Assembly (NCBI GenBank): GCA_006384855.1
Contig: VCJN01000095.1
Span: 42,841 to 106,840 of the forward strand
Length of the DNA: 64,000 bases
Direction of reading: 5' to 3'
Origin: Tetraselmis striata
Lineage: Eukaryota > Chlorophyta > Chlorodendrophyceae > Chlorodendrales > Chlorodendraceae
A model generated the notes under the pieces. The model saw nothing but the letters and a program-made list of their open reading frames with translations, was not told where the DNA came from and searched no databases. The position numbers were made by a program, and so were the translations under genes. Below are positions 11,101 through 20,740 of the stretch, piece by piece. Positions within the stretch are counted from its first letter, which is position 1. Every line of letters starts with the position of its first letter.

Positions 11101-12152
11101 CATCACGGACCTGGCGGTCCAGTGGCACTTCTCCCCAATCGAGCGCGAGAGCTGGAAGAATCTGCTCGGCGACTTGGATGAGATGCAAACTGCTCCTTCG
11201 GCAGCTTTCTCCGGGTTCTGGCCGCAACGGAAAGAGGAAGTTGACGACTTCTTGCTCGAGCACGGGCAGACCGCGCCTGCTGAGGCACGTCACACGATGG
11301 CTACCAACGCCGACCTCAACAGTGCCGAAGCCGCTCGCGTTGAAGCCGAGGTTCGTGCTCAAGTGCTTCAAGATGACAGCGCCTTCCGGGGAGTTCACGC
11401 CGGCGCCAAGGAGAGGCTTCATGACAACACATCGCCCAGCGATGCAAAGGGCTCGAACCTCGTTGTCATCGACGTCTCCGATGTGAGTCCCATTGTTTGT
11501 CATTTTTGTCCTTTACGGGACAAAACAATTTGGTTCATCTACCTTGCTTGTTATTTTGTCCCAACTGGGACAAAAATGGCGTGGCGTCTCGCTCGGGACT
11601 AACATAGCTCGCGGTCTTGGTCATCGTTAGGTGCATGAGGAAGACAAGTGTCCTGAAACTCTTGGTGATTGGGAGTCGAGATTCGTCATCGGGCTTGTGA
11701 AGTCGCGCGAGACTACCGAAGACACGTTGACCGTGGCCGTATACGAGCCCTTCCATGCCGATGCAAAGGGCAAACCCCTCATGCCCCTATGGTTGTACGC
11801 GCAGACAAAAGGAGGGAAGAAGCCAGTTGACACAAGCTGGGAGAAGTGCCTGACGCTTCCTTGGAAGCTTGTTGAAGCCGTCCCCCTATCGTACGCGAAG
11901 GCCATCCACGACGCGTCGGGAAGTCGAGAGGTGTTCAACGAGGACGGCACCATGGTCAGAAAGAAGTGGTACGGTAAAAGCGTCCAAGTCGTGAAGACAT
12001 ATGCGCAAACTGGGTGGCAAATCAGCCAGCCACGAAACAACTGCGTCCACGTCATGTCAACCACCCCAGCGCAACGCAAACCCGGCGGAGTCGTCAAGTT
12101 TAACGCAGCCACGAAGAAGGACTTGCTTGAGTTGGGGATGCTCAACGAATAA
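8164..12152 (+). CDS. DUF7869-like transposase candidate (gene B), one in-frame TAG
   Basis: Four exons are inferred: 8164-8989, 9881-10425, 10505-11482 and 11631-12152 (957 codons including stop). Phases are 1, 0 and 0, and all introns are GT-AG. The N-terminal exon has paired cysteines (CSCRSGYSCDC, CCSRKC) and YTCGRAWEALHHVSKHRRLV, typical of the N-terminal part of DUF7869 proteins. The RNase H-like core shows FFFFEIDSMDSAK, then IQMDNTVRENKNR and VGHTHERVDQIFSR; the acidic residues there are candidate catalytic residues. A Lys-rich coiled stretch (about EEQRQVHRQHQQ) precedes the core. The last exon adds a domain I do not recognise. Codon 10850-10852 is TAG, with the same frame open on both sides, so this copy may be a pseudogene. 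The final stop is TAA. Acting as a transposase is inferred from family and context. Confidence 0.7.
8999..9830 (+). repeat. 24-bp minisatellite filling intron 1 of gene B
   Basis: Same unit and same genomic orientation as the 6.45-7.05 kb array, about 33 units. The variants TTTTGTCCCGCTGATGACAAA and TTTCGTCCCACTGATGACAAA are mixed. Units are regular up to about 9,520 and become increasingly diverged towards the acceptor at 9,880. The array makes up almost the whole 891-bp intron (8,990-9,880). Because the two genes are divergent, the array is read in opposite senses in the two transcripts. Confidence 0.95.
11503..11576. repeat. Two palindromic hairpins in the last intron of gene B
   Basis: TTTTTGTCC-TTTAC-GGGACAAAA (11,503-11,525) and ATTTTGTCCCA-AC-TGGGACAAAA (11,553-11,575) lie within the 148-bp intron 11,483-11,630. 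Both share the TTTTGTCCC/GGGACAAAA arms that appear degenerate in the 24-bp minisatellite. A good branch-point-like ggactaac lies at 11,607. Confidence 0.85.
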
Positions 12153-12189
12153 ACTATCAGCAACGTCTTGTGGCTAGCTAGCCGCTGGA

Positions 12190-12194
12190 TGTAA
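12190..12194 (+). terminator. TGTAA polyadenylation-type signal of gene B
   Basis: TGTAA, the usual poly(A) signal of many green algae, lies 38 nt after the TAA stop in AT-rich sequence. Gene identity and signal are consistent, but the cleavage site is not visible. Confidence 0.5.
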
Positions 12195-12227
12195 TAATCA
12201 TAATAAATATTGATTTATTGCCTCATC

Positions 12228-12247
12228 TTGTCCCATTTTGGACAAAA
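12228..12247. repeat. Subterminal palindrome near the right end of the transposon
   Basis: TTGTCCCATTTTGGACAAAA is an imperfect palindrome of the same type as those in the introns, about 200 bp from the right terminus. The left side has GTCC-N6-GGAC at 5,244-5,257. Closer to the right end, acggtgcaaaat occurs twice (about 12,399 and 12,416). Confidence 0.7.
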
Positions 12248-12411
12248 TGCTCCAAAACCAACATTGGATATGCGTCGCGGCTGGCCTTCATGCTGTTGAA
12301 TGCTGCACTGCACCCAAGGTCTACAAACCCAAGCTACATCACCAGTGAGTCTTAAGTACTGATAGTAAACCCGGGAACTAGGGTATAAACAAACCCTACG
12401 GTGCAAAATGA

Positions 12412-12448
12412 ATTCCACGGTGCAAAATAGGTTAAATTACTGTTCGAC
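12412..12448 (-). repeat. Right terminal inverted repeat and target duplication CGAC
   Basis: Read on the minus strand from 12,444, the end begins AACAGTAATTTAACCTATTT and matches the left end. CGAC at 12,445-12,448 repeats the four bases left of the element. Confidence 0.85.
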
Positions 12449-13449
12449 CCGAGAGACTCATACACATGCTAGACGGTTTCGTCAAGCCATGACATGATGT
12501 GTATTGTGCCACACAACATCAGCGATGGAGGGCCATGTAGCCCCCACCCACCCACACATACTAGCCGGCTCAGCGATAAATATAGCATTGAGCACCTCAC
12601 AGCTATTATGGTTAGATTACCTCCCCATCACACCACAATATCAATAAGCGGGACGCCAACGCACGGCTGCCTTAGCTTACCTGCTGAGCTATGGATGGGA
12701 TGGGTCTGACTTAGGTACAGACAGCAGGCTGGGGGGCGTTGATGTCTGAGCTACTCTTGATGCCTTGACCCACTAGAAGGAGGAGGGGCTTGGACACACG
12801 CGTGAGGATGGCCGGTAGCTTGAGCTGTGATTACACATTTGTGTTTCCCATAGTGGTTAGAGAGGACATGCCCTAAGAGCGACTCAATCTAGGCGAGTTG
12901 AGCAGCAAACGCGCAGTTGCAATCAATTTCAATTTCAATTTGGGTCGGCAGACGCCGGTCATCCTGTTTAAGACAGTCGTTCGTCAGGTCGGTCCGTAGT
13001 GGGAACAGACCGGGCACCCGGCAAACTAGTCGATGAACGTTCTCCTTGCCATGCTCTGCTTTCTGCATTAGTTTTGGCACCGCAAGGTATTCGTCCTTGT
13101 CACTTGCAGATTTTGCACCGGCACGGCCGCTTAGGGGTGGCTCGTCTTTAGCAAGTCCGGGCGCGCATTTGGTAGCTGTAGTCGTACCGATACTCGGCTG
13201 GGGGCCGTGATCGAAACTCATACATCGCGATATACCGGTATTCGGCTGCCCATGTACCGAATTGAGCCAGCGACGAAGTGAGCTCTAGCGGCAACGCAGA
13301 CTAGGCATGCATGTCCACTTGAATCAACTCGAGTGTCGGCTCGGCGACGGGGTCTTCTCCATCTGGCATGGTGACGCACAGAGTACGGACGAGAGTATCA
13401 CACTCGGATGGTGAGCTGAGTAGTGCGGTCTTTAAACAACCGGGAACCT
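12449..13449. other. No supported gene
   Basis: Only short unrelated open frames. The sequence caatttcaatttcaatttg (12,921-12,939) is a small simple repeat. This is probably old intergenic or decayed mobile sequence. Confidence 0.4.
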
Positions 13450-13690
13450 TGCATGCAATAAGTTACGGGACACTGTATCAATGTGTGGAATACAGCAAAA
13501 CTGAAAGATGGCAGGCTCAACTGTAAGTTTCGGTTGCTTTTATATATGTATGCTCGTCGTGTTGCACACGAAGGGGCACAGCAACGGGTGAACAAGTAAC
13601 CCGTACCTCTATCAACACATGCAGCTAGAAAGCGATTAGAAAAGGATGAAACCCCATAAACTAGTTTCGGTCACATTACCGAGTGTACCT
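13450..13690 (+). repeat. Second copy of the dispersed terminal repeat family
   Basis: The order of blocks matches 2,441-2,640: 'gcaaaactgaaagat-gc-ggctc', 'gttgcacacgaaggggcac', 'gggtgaa-aagtaacccgtacc', 'acatgcagcta-aaagcg' and 'ccataaactagtttcg'. Identity is roughly three quarters by eye. No coding remnant lies beside it. Confidence 0.6.
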
Positions 13691-15528
13691 GAACGGACGG
13701 CAACATCGTCATCGTTTCATGCAGCAGTCAACTAACAGCACGTAGGGGCGCAAAATTTCATGAAAATTGTACTATTCGATTGCTATAAATGGGCCCGCAT
13801 AACAATATAGCAGCGGAGAAAAGGGCAATATTCGAACATTTTTTGTCCAATCCACGACCTCGTAAATTGTCCCATTTAAATGGTACAATTCACTGGGCGG
13901 TGTGATTTAGTAGCGGAACTCACGTACATCGCACATAACTATTTTACTACTCGCGTTCGCGACTGCGGGATTGTGCAGCCGCTAGCCGCCAGCATGCGCA
14001 CGCGAATGGGGGTGGGGGTGCCGGGCCGTCCACCCTCTCCACCACTACCAAGACCGGCTCTAACCCCAAGTTGGGGCATGGGCGAGGAACCCGACTGAGA
14101 AGCGAGCCAACACGACACACCCTTAAACAGTTTCAACGTTTTAATTCTCACAAAATCGCACATATCGGTGATATGATGTACGTCGCGTTCCTTTGGCGTA
14201 GATACTCCCTGCTGATTAGCATGATACGTTGTTAGCATGCCCTTATGTGCATGCGTGCGTGTGCCTTCTCTGCCGTGCATATACTTGGAGGGACGTGCAG
14301 CTTACCCATGTTGGCATGTTGGCACTCGCATGGCAGGTTGGGTATCGCCCATTATGTTGGACGTGCCGAGCACAGTTCCTCCACGACTCACACGGCGACC
14401 GTCGCCATAGGCAGCCAACGGGCCCGACCGACCCCCACGGCTCAGGGTTACGTCTGCTCGGCCGGGCGGGCGCCCACCCGACGCTCATGTCGTGTGGCGG
14501 CGCCGGTCGATGGCAAAACCCGGATGAACACGCAGTCACAGACGGGCCTGCAACAATAGCCGTCAGCGGCAGACGTCGTGGCGAGTTTGGTTTCCGATAT
14601 CGCAATCGAAATGCACGATGCGAGTGCCGGCAAAAGCCATGCCGGTAAAAGCGGCGGGCAGGTAGCGCCGGCAGCCACACTCTTTCCGCTGGTGCATGAT
14701 GTTGGACACGGTGCTGATGGCCCGGGTGAGCAGGGTTCTGCGGTTGAAGCCGTGGCTTCCCGCGAAGCAGACGGTAAGGGCCTCGGCATCCGTTGACGAT
14801 ATAATGGATACTTGCGTGTGTGTGTGGGGGGGGGGGGGGGGGGGTGGCGGTAAAGCTAACCTTGTGCGCATGACTGTGCTCATGACAGCTTCTAGTTGAC
14901 GACCCGACCCCATGTAATCTCTAGGGCCGCCCGCAACGGCTCGCCGCCTAGGGTAAGCTGCCATTGCCATCAATCTAGAGGCGCCGCTCTCGAAAATAGA
15001 GGCGCGGCCCGTCGACAAGGTGGGTGCCATTGCGGCGATATAGCGCTGCCAATGACATTAATAGTTTTACGGCTTGTTATTCTTGTCGCGCTCGCGAGCA
15101 GGACCTCCCCCTACTCCGACTGCACAAGCCCACGCCGGCAGCAGCACCGCACGACAAGTCGCCACTGGCATTGAGCCGGAGACGCCCTCGACATAGGGGC
15201 AGCCGGTAGCCAAGGTCGGTGCCATTGCTGCAATCAAATGCTGCTATAGGCACAAATGGCTTTACGGAACCCTTGCTAATCGCGTCGCTTTCGCGACCAT
15301 GATTCCCCCGCTCCGAGTGCACTAGTCCAAGCCAGCACCCGCGCAGACCCTGCACCACAAGGCGCCATTGCCATCAAGCTGGAGACGTTGCCGTCGCATT
15401 TTCGCATTGATTCCCGCGTGGGGGGTTGTCCCCAGCTCAATGGGCGGCCCATTGTCCATGCCATACAACATATGGCAAGACCTCATAGCTTGGCGTAGTT
15501 CGGCTTCGCGCCTTGGCAGGTGCGGCTC
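13691..15528. other. No supported gene; weak tandem similarity and G-run
   Basis: No recognised coding sequence. A run of about 18 G lies at 14,826-14,843. From 14,960 to 15,410 the phrase 'ggtgccattgc' or 'gccattgccatcaa' recurs three or four times with 'gagacg' or 'gaggcg' blocks at roughly 180-bp spacing, suggesting a diverged tandem repeat, perhaps part of the adjacent retroelement's untranslated region. Confidence 0.35.
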
Positions 15529-17874
15529 TCAAACTCCATCACGTACTCCCGTATGGCCCCTTGTCGTCCGCTTGCGCCAGCACTGCTCCAATCCAGCTCT
15601 GCTGTAATCGGTGTGCAGGATGAAAGGGCGTCTCCAATCTAGATTATTCAGTATGGGGGCTGAAACCAGGTCTGCACTGAGCTGCTCGAAGGCTTGTTGT
15701 TGTTTGGGTCCCCATTCCCACGGTATTTTGCCGGTGAGCTTGGTCAGTGGCTTGCGCTTGACAACCATTTGCTCGATGTACTTGCCGCAGTAGCACACCA
15801 TGCCGAGGAAGCGTCGAAGCCCGGCCACGTCAGTCGGCGGTGGCATCTTCACAACAGCCTCCACATTGGAGTGCTGCGGGAACACGCCTTCGCCGTCTAC
15901 CCAATGGCCCAAGAAGGCAATGTGCCTCACATCCATGCACCCCTTGCCGGGCGCCACGTCCGATGCCGGCCTTTGCGAGCCTCCGAAACACCGTCTCCAA
16001 ATGTTGAAGTTGCTGCTGAAACACCTCAGCCTCGCCCACCTCGTCTGCGCATGAAAAGACACATATGTCATAGGCCTAAACTGCCACGAACGGCACGTCG
16101 TCTATGGCCTCATCCATGACACGATGCCATGTTTGGCTAGCATTCTCGAAGCCCATTGCCATCCGGCACCACTCATACTGCTGCCGGTCGGTGCCCCAAA
16201 AGGCAGTTATGTGTTAAACCTTAAAACCCTCCTCCGCGATGGGTAGCTAATGAAACGCCGACTTGGCGTCAAACCCGCTGTACATCCGCGCGCCCGCGAC
16301 CTTGCTGAGTAGCATGTTTATCTTGGGCATGCAATATGCCGATGACCCAATGACACTGCTCAACGGGCGGGCGCCCAAACACACCCGAGTCCCGGTCCAG
16401 TTGTCGTCATCGGCCTTCTTCGGCGGACACACCGCCGGGATGTTGTAGGGCAATTGGCTCTCGCGGATCGCTCTAGCCGCCAACAACTCTTTGCACAAGC
16501 TGTCCACGAAGTCCCACTCAGTCTTATTGCTCAAGCGGTACTTGGGCCGCTTGATGCGCTGCGCGTTGGTCGTCGGTATCCTGAATTCCCAGGGCTTGAC
16601 GGCCGGTAGGTCGCTGATGGATCACACCCACACGTCATCCCAAAAGTTGTCGCAGAGCTCCACGAGCTGCCTTTGATGTGAAGCCTCGCACTCTCGCGCG
16701 CACCGCCAGTGTTTCTCAGAATCCTTGAGGCTCCGAACATCCTCCACGTGATCGTACATACTTGCCTGCGAGTAGCCACGATTGGCCCACGTGGCCGCGC
16801 TACTCCGCTCCGCACTAGCGTCCCGCCGCCGTCCGAACACGGCGTTGGCCCCAAAAGCTCGGCGCCCCGCCTTGCTCGTCGCCATCACCTTGCGGTGGGA
16901 GCGCGCGTTCGCGCGCGCCCTCACCGCCACAAACATGGGCTAACATCGTGGTGTTGCCGCGACGGCTCGCCTCGCTGAATTGCAATCATGTGCCGCCCAA
17001 CCATATGAGCAGCAGCCTGCAGCACAACGCATGTCGACACGGTTGCTGCCACGCTCTCCCGCACGATTTCTGCTTCTTGCGATCCTTCCGCCTCTCCTGC
17101 TTCGCGCGCTGAGCCGCCTTGGCAGCCCGGGCTGCGCGCGCTAGGTCCCCCAAGTCCCTCAGTCGTTGCTGCTCTACGAAGAGCTGCCCGACGATCCACG
17201 CAACATTGCGCATACCCATTGCAATACCGAGGAGGCGCTCACAGTCCGACAGCGGTATGCCATGAATCACGCTCGGCTCGTAACTAAAAAGTTCCCTCCT
17301 TCGGGTGGACAGTAGGCCGCTCCAACTCGCCCGCCTTGATGTTGAACAACATGCCCGCCTCCTTGCCGGAGTAGGCATCTGAGTCCGGTCGCGCCAAGAC
17401 CGTTGGCAACGCGCGTGGCTGCCCCGGTATGTTGACGCGCACTCCGTTGGGTGGTGTCGGCAGATTGACGTGCGGCCGCAAGTGCGGTGGTAGCCCCTCT
17501 CGCAACAAGCGCGGCTGCATTTCCGCTCGCATCTCCCACTACGCCCGCTTCAGTCTCTCTACGTCCCCTAGGTTCATCCAAAACCGTCGCACTCGATTAT
17601 AACTTGCTCCACAGCCCGCCTCATCAATCGCTAGCGCTCTCTCAATGTTCTTTGTGATGTATTTCTCATACTCATTGATGTAGAGTCTCTCATCACCGCT
17701 CGTATCCACGTTCTCAAGGAGCCACCCCACGCCGGCGGGCTGTTTCTCCTCGAGCATCTCGATGAACGCGGCCACGTGAAAGAGCAAACGTGACCCCCGG
17801 TCGCGCAATCCAAATAATCGCGTTAGGTGGCGGTTGGCTATGCACATGCATGGGCATGGCCATCCACACCCCAC
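15529..17874 (-). pseudogene. Ty3/gypsy-type retroelement gag and reverse transcriptase, decayed
   Basis: Read on the minus strand: a gag-like region (17,874-16,990) ending in a Lys/Arg-rich stretch (KQERRKDRKKQK), then an RT N-terminal fragment (16,534-16,247) with GARPLSSVIGSSAYCMPKIN and MYSGFDAKSAFH. The RT C-terminal, thumb and RNase H start (15,990-15,560) follow, with FLGHWVDGEGVFPQHSNVEA, LRRFLGMVCYCGKYIEQM and PFILHTDYSRAGL. The YxDD box is replaced by AYDICVFS, so the active site is lost. Frames change several times. An in-frame TAG at 17,541-17,539 separates two halves of the gag-like frame, and a frameshift follows near 17,285. This element copied itself through RNA and is dead here. 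Confidence 0.75.
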
Positions 17875-18263
17875 TACGTCTATCTATGTGTGGCAGGCGC
17901 CTCACGTCCTCCGCCGCGATCGCCGTGATATCTTGTGGGAATGAGTCTCGCCCCTTGATCGCGCTAGCTGGTAGTATGTTTGGATATCTGGATATATATG
18001 GCTTGTATCGGATGGCCGATAAGGTATGCCTACCTTCCGCGGATAAAACCCATCTTGCCACAATCTTGCACGAATTTTACGACGCTTCCGGCCACCCGGA
18101 CGCCGAACAATATATGTAAAACATTGTGATTTAGATGTATAAATCATATTCTGGCGTATGCGTAAAGACATCATATTGCTGAATATGCCCCAACATGCCA
18201 ACGCAAAAATTACACCCAACGCCCGCTCGATCGGCAAACTTTCCCCCAAACCCAAAGCCACTT

Positions 18264-18662
18264 GACCTTGGGATACCGTCTATGGATTTTATTACGGGCC
18301 TCCCCTTCTAGAACGGCTACGACTCCATTGCCACTTTTGTAGGCACATTCCATCACGATACATGATCACTTTGTACCCTGCAATATGTCGATTGACGCCC
18401 CGCAACTCGCGCGGCTATTCCTGGCTAATGTATACATACATCTTGGCCTTTGCCGCACTATAATTTCCTCCCGCGATCCCCGCTTCACCTCAGCGTTTTG
18501 GAAAACTTCTTCCGCTGCCTGCAAATAAATCAAACAATTCCACCTCGTACCACCCGCCAACCGAGGGCCAAAACGAACGCACGCACTGTTGAGCAAATCC
18601 TCCGGCCGTTCGCGCACGAAAATCCCGATGGTTGGATGAACACCCTATCCCTCGCCAAATAA
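18264..18662 (+). pseudogene. Ty3/gypsy-type integrase fragment, opposite orientation to the RT
   Basis: Plus-strand frames read SMDFITGLPF, stop TAG, NGYDSIATF, then after a frameshift NMSIDAPQLARLFLANVYIH and ISSRDPRFTSAFW. These are the catalytic-core signatures of Ty3/gypsy integrases (MDFI-GLP; the second Asp in SRDPRFTS-FW). A further frame ends in VEQILRPFAHENPDGW, corresponding to the region after the third acidic residue. At least two frame changes and stops make it non-functional. It lies about 400 bp from the gag end of the minus-strand element, so an inversion or a second insertion is likely. Confidence 0.75.
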
Positions 18663-20557
18663 TGCCGTAGTGGCGTTGCCCTGACTCAGCGTCGATGTGC
18701 TCCGAGACGGCTTCAGTAGGTTACATCGCACTCCGGTGGTATGAAGTCCGAACGGACGCCTTCCTAAATATACTATGGGTGTTGACGTCGATCGTCGGCC
18801 TGGGAGACTTTTTGAGGGTAGCCCGGATGCCGGGTTGCGGTAGTATTGGCGCACTGGGCGAGCGGACCGGGAGGTGCGAGCGGAATATGACGACCCATGA
18901 GTCGTGTACCTTGGATAGTTCAGCGTTCGGAAGCGTTACTTCCTTGCGTGGTAGTTTCATTGGTGTGTACGCCGTGTCCCCGGGGTGTGACAGCAAGCAG
19001 GAACGCGCGCAAAAGCCACGCACGCATGTATCTATTATATTTGTTGTTTCCTGGTATATGAATAAATGTACGACAAATCGACGATGATATAGCAATACCG
19101 TCCTCCACAAAAGTCTTTGCATGTGGAATTAATCCGCATGTAAAATCGCGTTAGCACGCGAAACTGTATCGCTTGGGCGTCGCGGGACCTTAAAAATTGA
19201 CAGTATGCAACCTTCCCATACACGTCCGAAGAGGTGGTCGATTCGTTTGGTTGATATTGCGAGTGTAGAAATATTTCCCAGCAATGAGATCACATGGCTA
19301 ATACTGTCTAAAACGGGCAGCAAACATGAGAAGTGAGCAGCACGTGGGTGGTGTAACCACTACCCTGCCATCGCAATCATGTGCACACGCGCTTCCGTTC
19401 ATTGGTGGGCGACCACATGTATGGACTGTGCGAGGTGTGCGTTTGGGGTCAAATAACAACGCCAGCAATTGGTGCGATTTGTGGCCGCGTTAATTTTGAC
19501 GATAGTGTGGCATTAACGTCAACTATATGTTTGGCCCAATAATCAAACCGTTCCCGATGTGCAAGCTGAGCGGCAATGGCGGCGCCCTGCCACGAGAATG
19601 CAGCACATACTGAGTGTTTTCGATTGATGCATTGGTACATGTTCACACTGCCCACACTGTGTGCTAAGCGCGGGGCGGATCGCCTCCGCACCGAAAAGCT
19701 CCGATACCAGGATCGCATTGGTCGTGACACGTGTTTTGATATTTGTCGCCCACGGCCTGAAGCGCAAAGCCAAAATGGTGACTAGGTGAACACTCACGAC
19801 ATGGAGCTCCATGCAAAAGGTCTTCTTGGCTCAAACTCTGAAAGCACCCGGAACTTATTAGCCCACCACTGACATGGCCTCATCATGTGCCCCTGCCAAT
19901 GACCACGATGTATTGGTTGGGATATCAGAAACATGCCAGCATCGATTCGCCGTATTACTAAAATCCAAATCCAAAAATAGAATAATTCTGAAGCCCTACG
20001 GGCTCACAGGCTTCCTCGTGCTACCCTCATAATAAAATTCTGGTAAAACAGCGCATTGTAAAACGCGATTGCTTGCAACTTATAGATATTTCTGCGGGGC
20101 GGGCTGCCGTATTCCGCATTTCGTATGCGGCCCGCTAGCTGACCAAATACCCCACAGCACGTGCCGAGCATCATAAGAGAGGCTACTATCCCTTATACCT
20201 CCGCGGCCATCCGAGAAACTAAAAGCTACGACCTCCTTCTTTTCAAAATATTGGCTTGTCATGCATATTCAAACCGACCACAAACATTGTTCATAATCCG
20301 TATTAGGTCGGTGTCGCCACACAACCTTTTATATGTGCACGCCACAGCTCGTGCACTTTGCAATACCCTAGCACAACATGCACACCGTCCTTATATTATC
20401 ACGGGCTTACTGTCAATGGTTGCAACGGCGTGAATCATTCTTGGGGTTATCGACTCCATGGCATGCGACCCAATCAAAATTACAAAAGATACCTGTGGAA
20501 GACTGTAATATACTCGCATTGGTTGTTTACGCTCATAACAATATTTTCCCTATGCAT
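18663..20557. other. No supported gene
   Basis: No open frame with recognisable motifs and no clear repeats. AT content is higher than in the surrounding elements. Confidence 0.4.
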
Positions 20558-20567
20558 ATATTATTAC

Positions 20568-20612
<45 letters not shown>

Positions 20613-20622
20613 CATTATTATA

Positions 20623-20695
<73 letters not shown>

Positions 20696-20740
20696 TATTA
20701 TTATTATTATTATTTATTTATTACTTATTGTTATTATTAA
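20558..20740 (+). repeat. (TTA)n microsatellite
   Basis: About 180 bp of TTA/ATT trinucleotides with a few interruptions, ending ttattattaa. It abuts the left end of piggyBac-like copy 1. It creates long artificial open frames of poly-Leu, poly-Tyr or poly-Ile. Confidence 0.95.

Larger units (their letters stand above)
5101..12444. mobile_element. Complete two-gene DNA transposon with DUF7869-like transposase
   Basis: Both ends were found directly. The left end (5,101) and the reverse complement of the right end (12,444) share AACAGTAATKYAACCTATTT and match at about 26 of 30 positions. The four bases outside each end are CGAC (5,097-5,100 and 12,445-12,448), a 4-bp target-site duplication. 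Inside are two divergent genes: a small basic protein on the minus strand (7,612-5,360) and a transposase-like protein on the plus strand (8,164-12,152). Their first introns hold the same 24-bp minisatellite. A 4-bp duplication is known for Sola-type elements and for piggyBac (TTAA), but I cannot place this element in a named superfamily from sequence alone. One in-frame TAG in the transposase may make this copy inactive. Confidence 0.85.
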
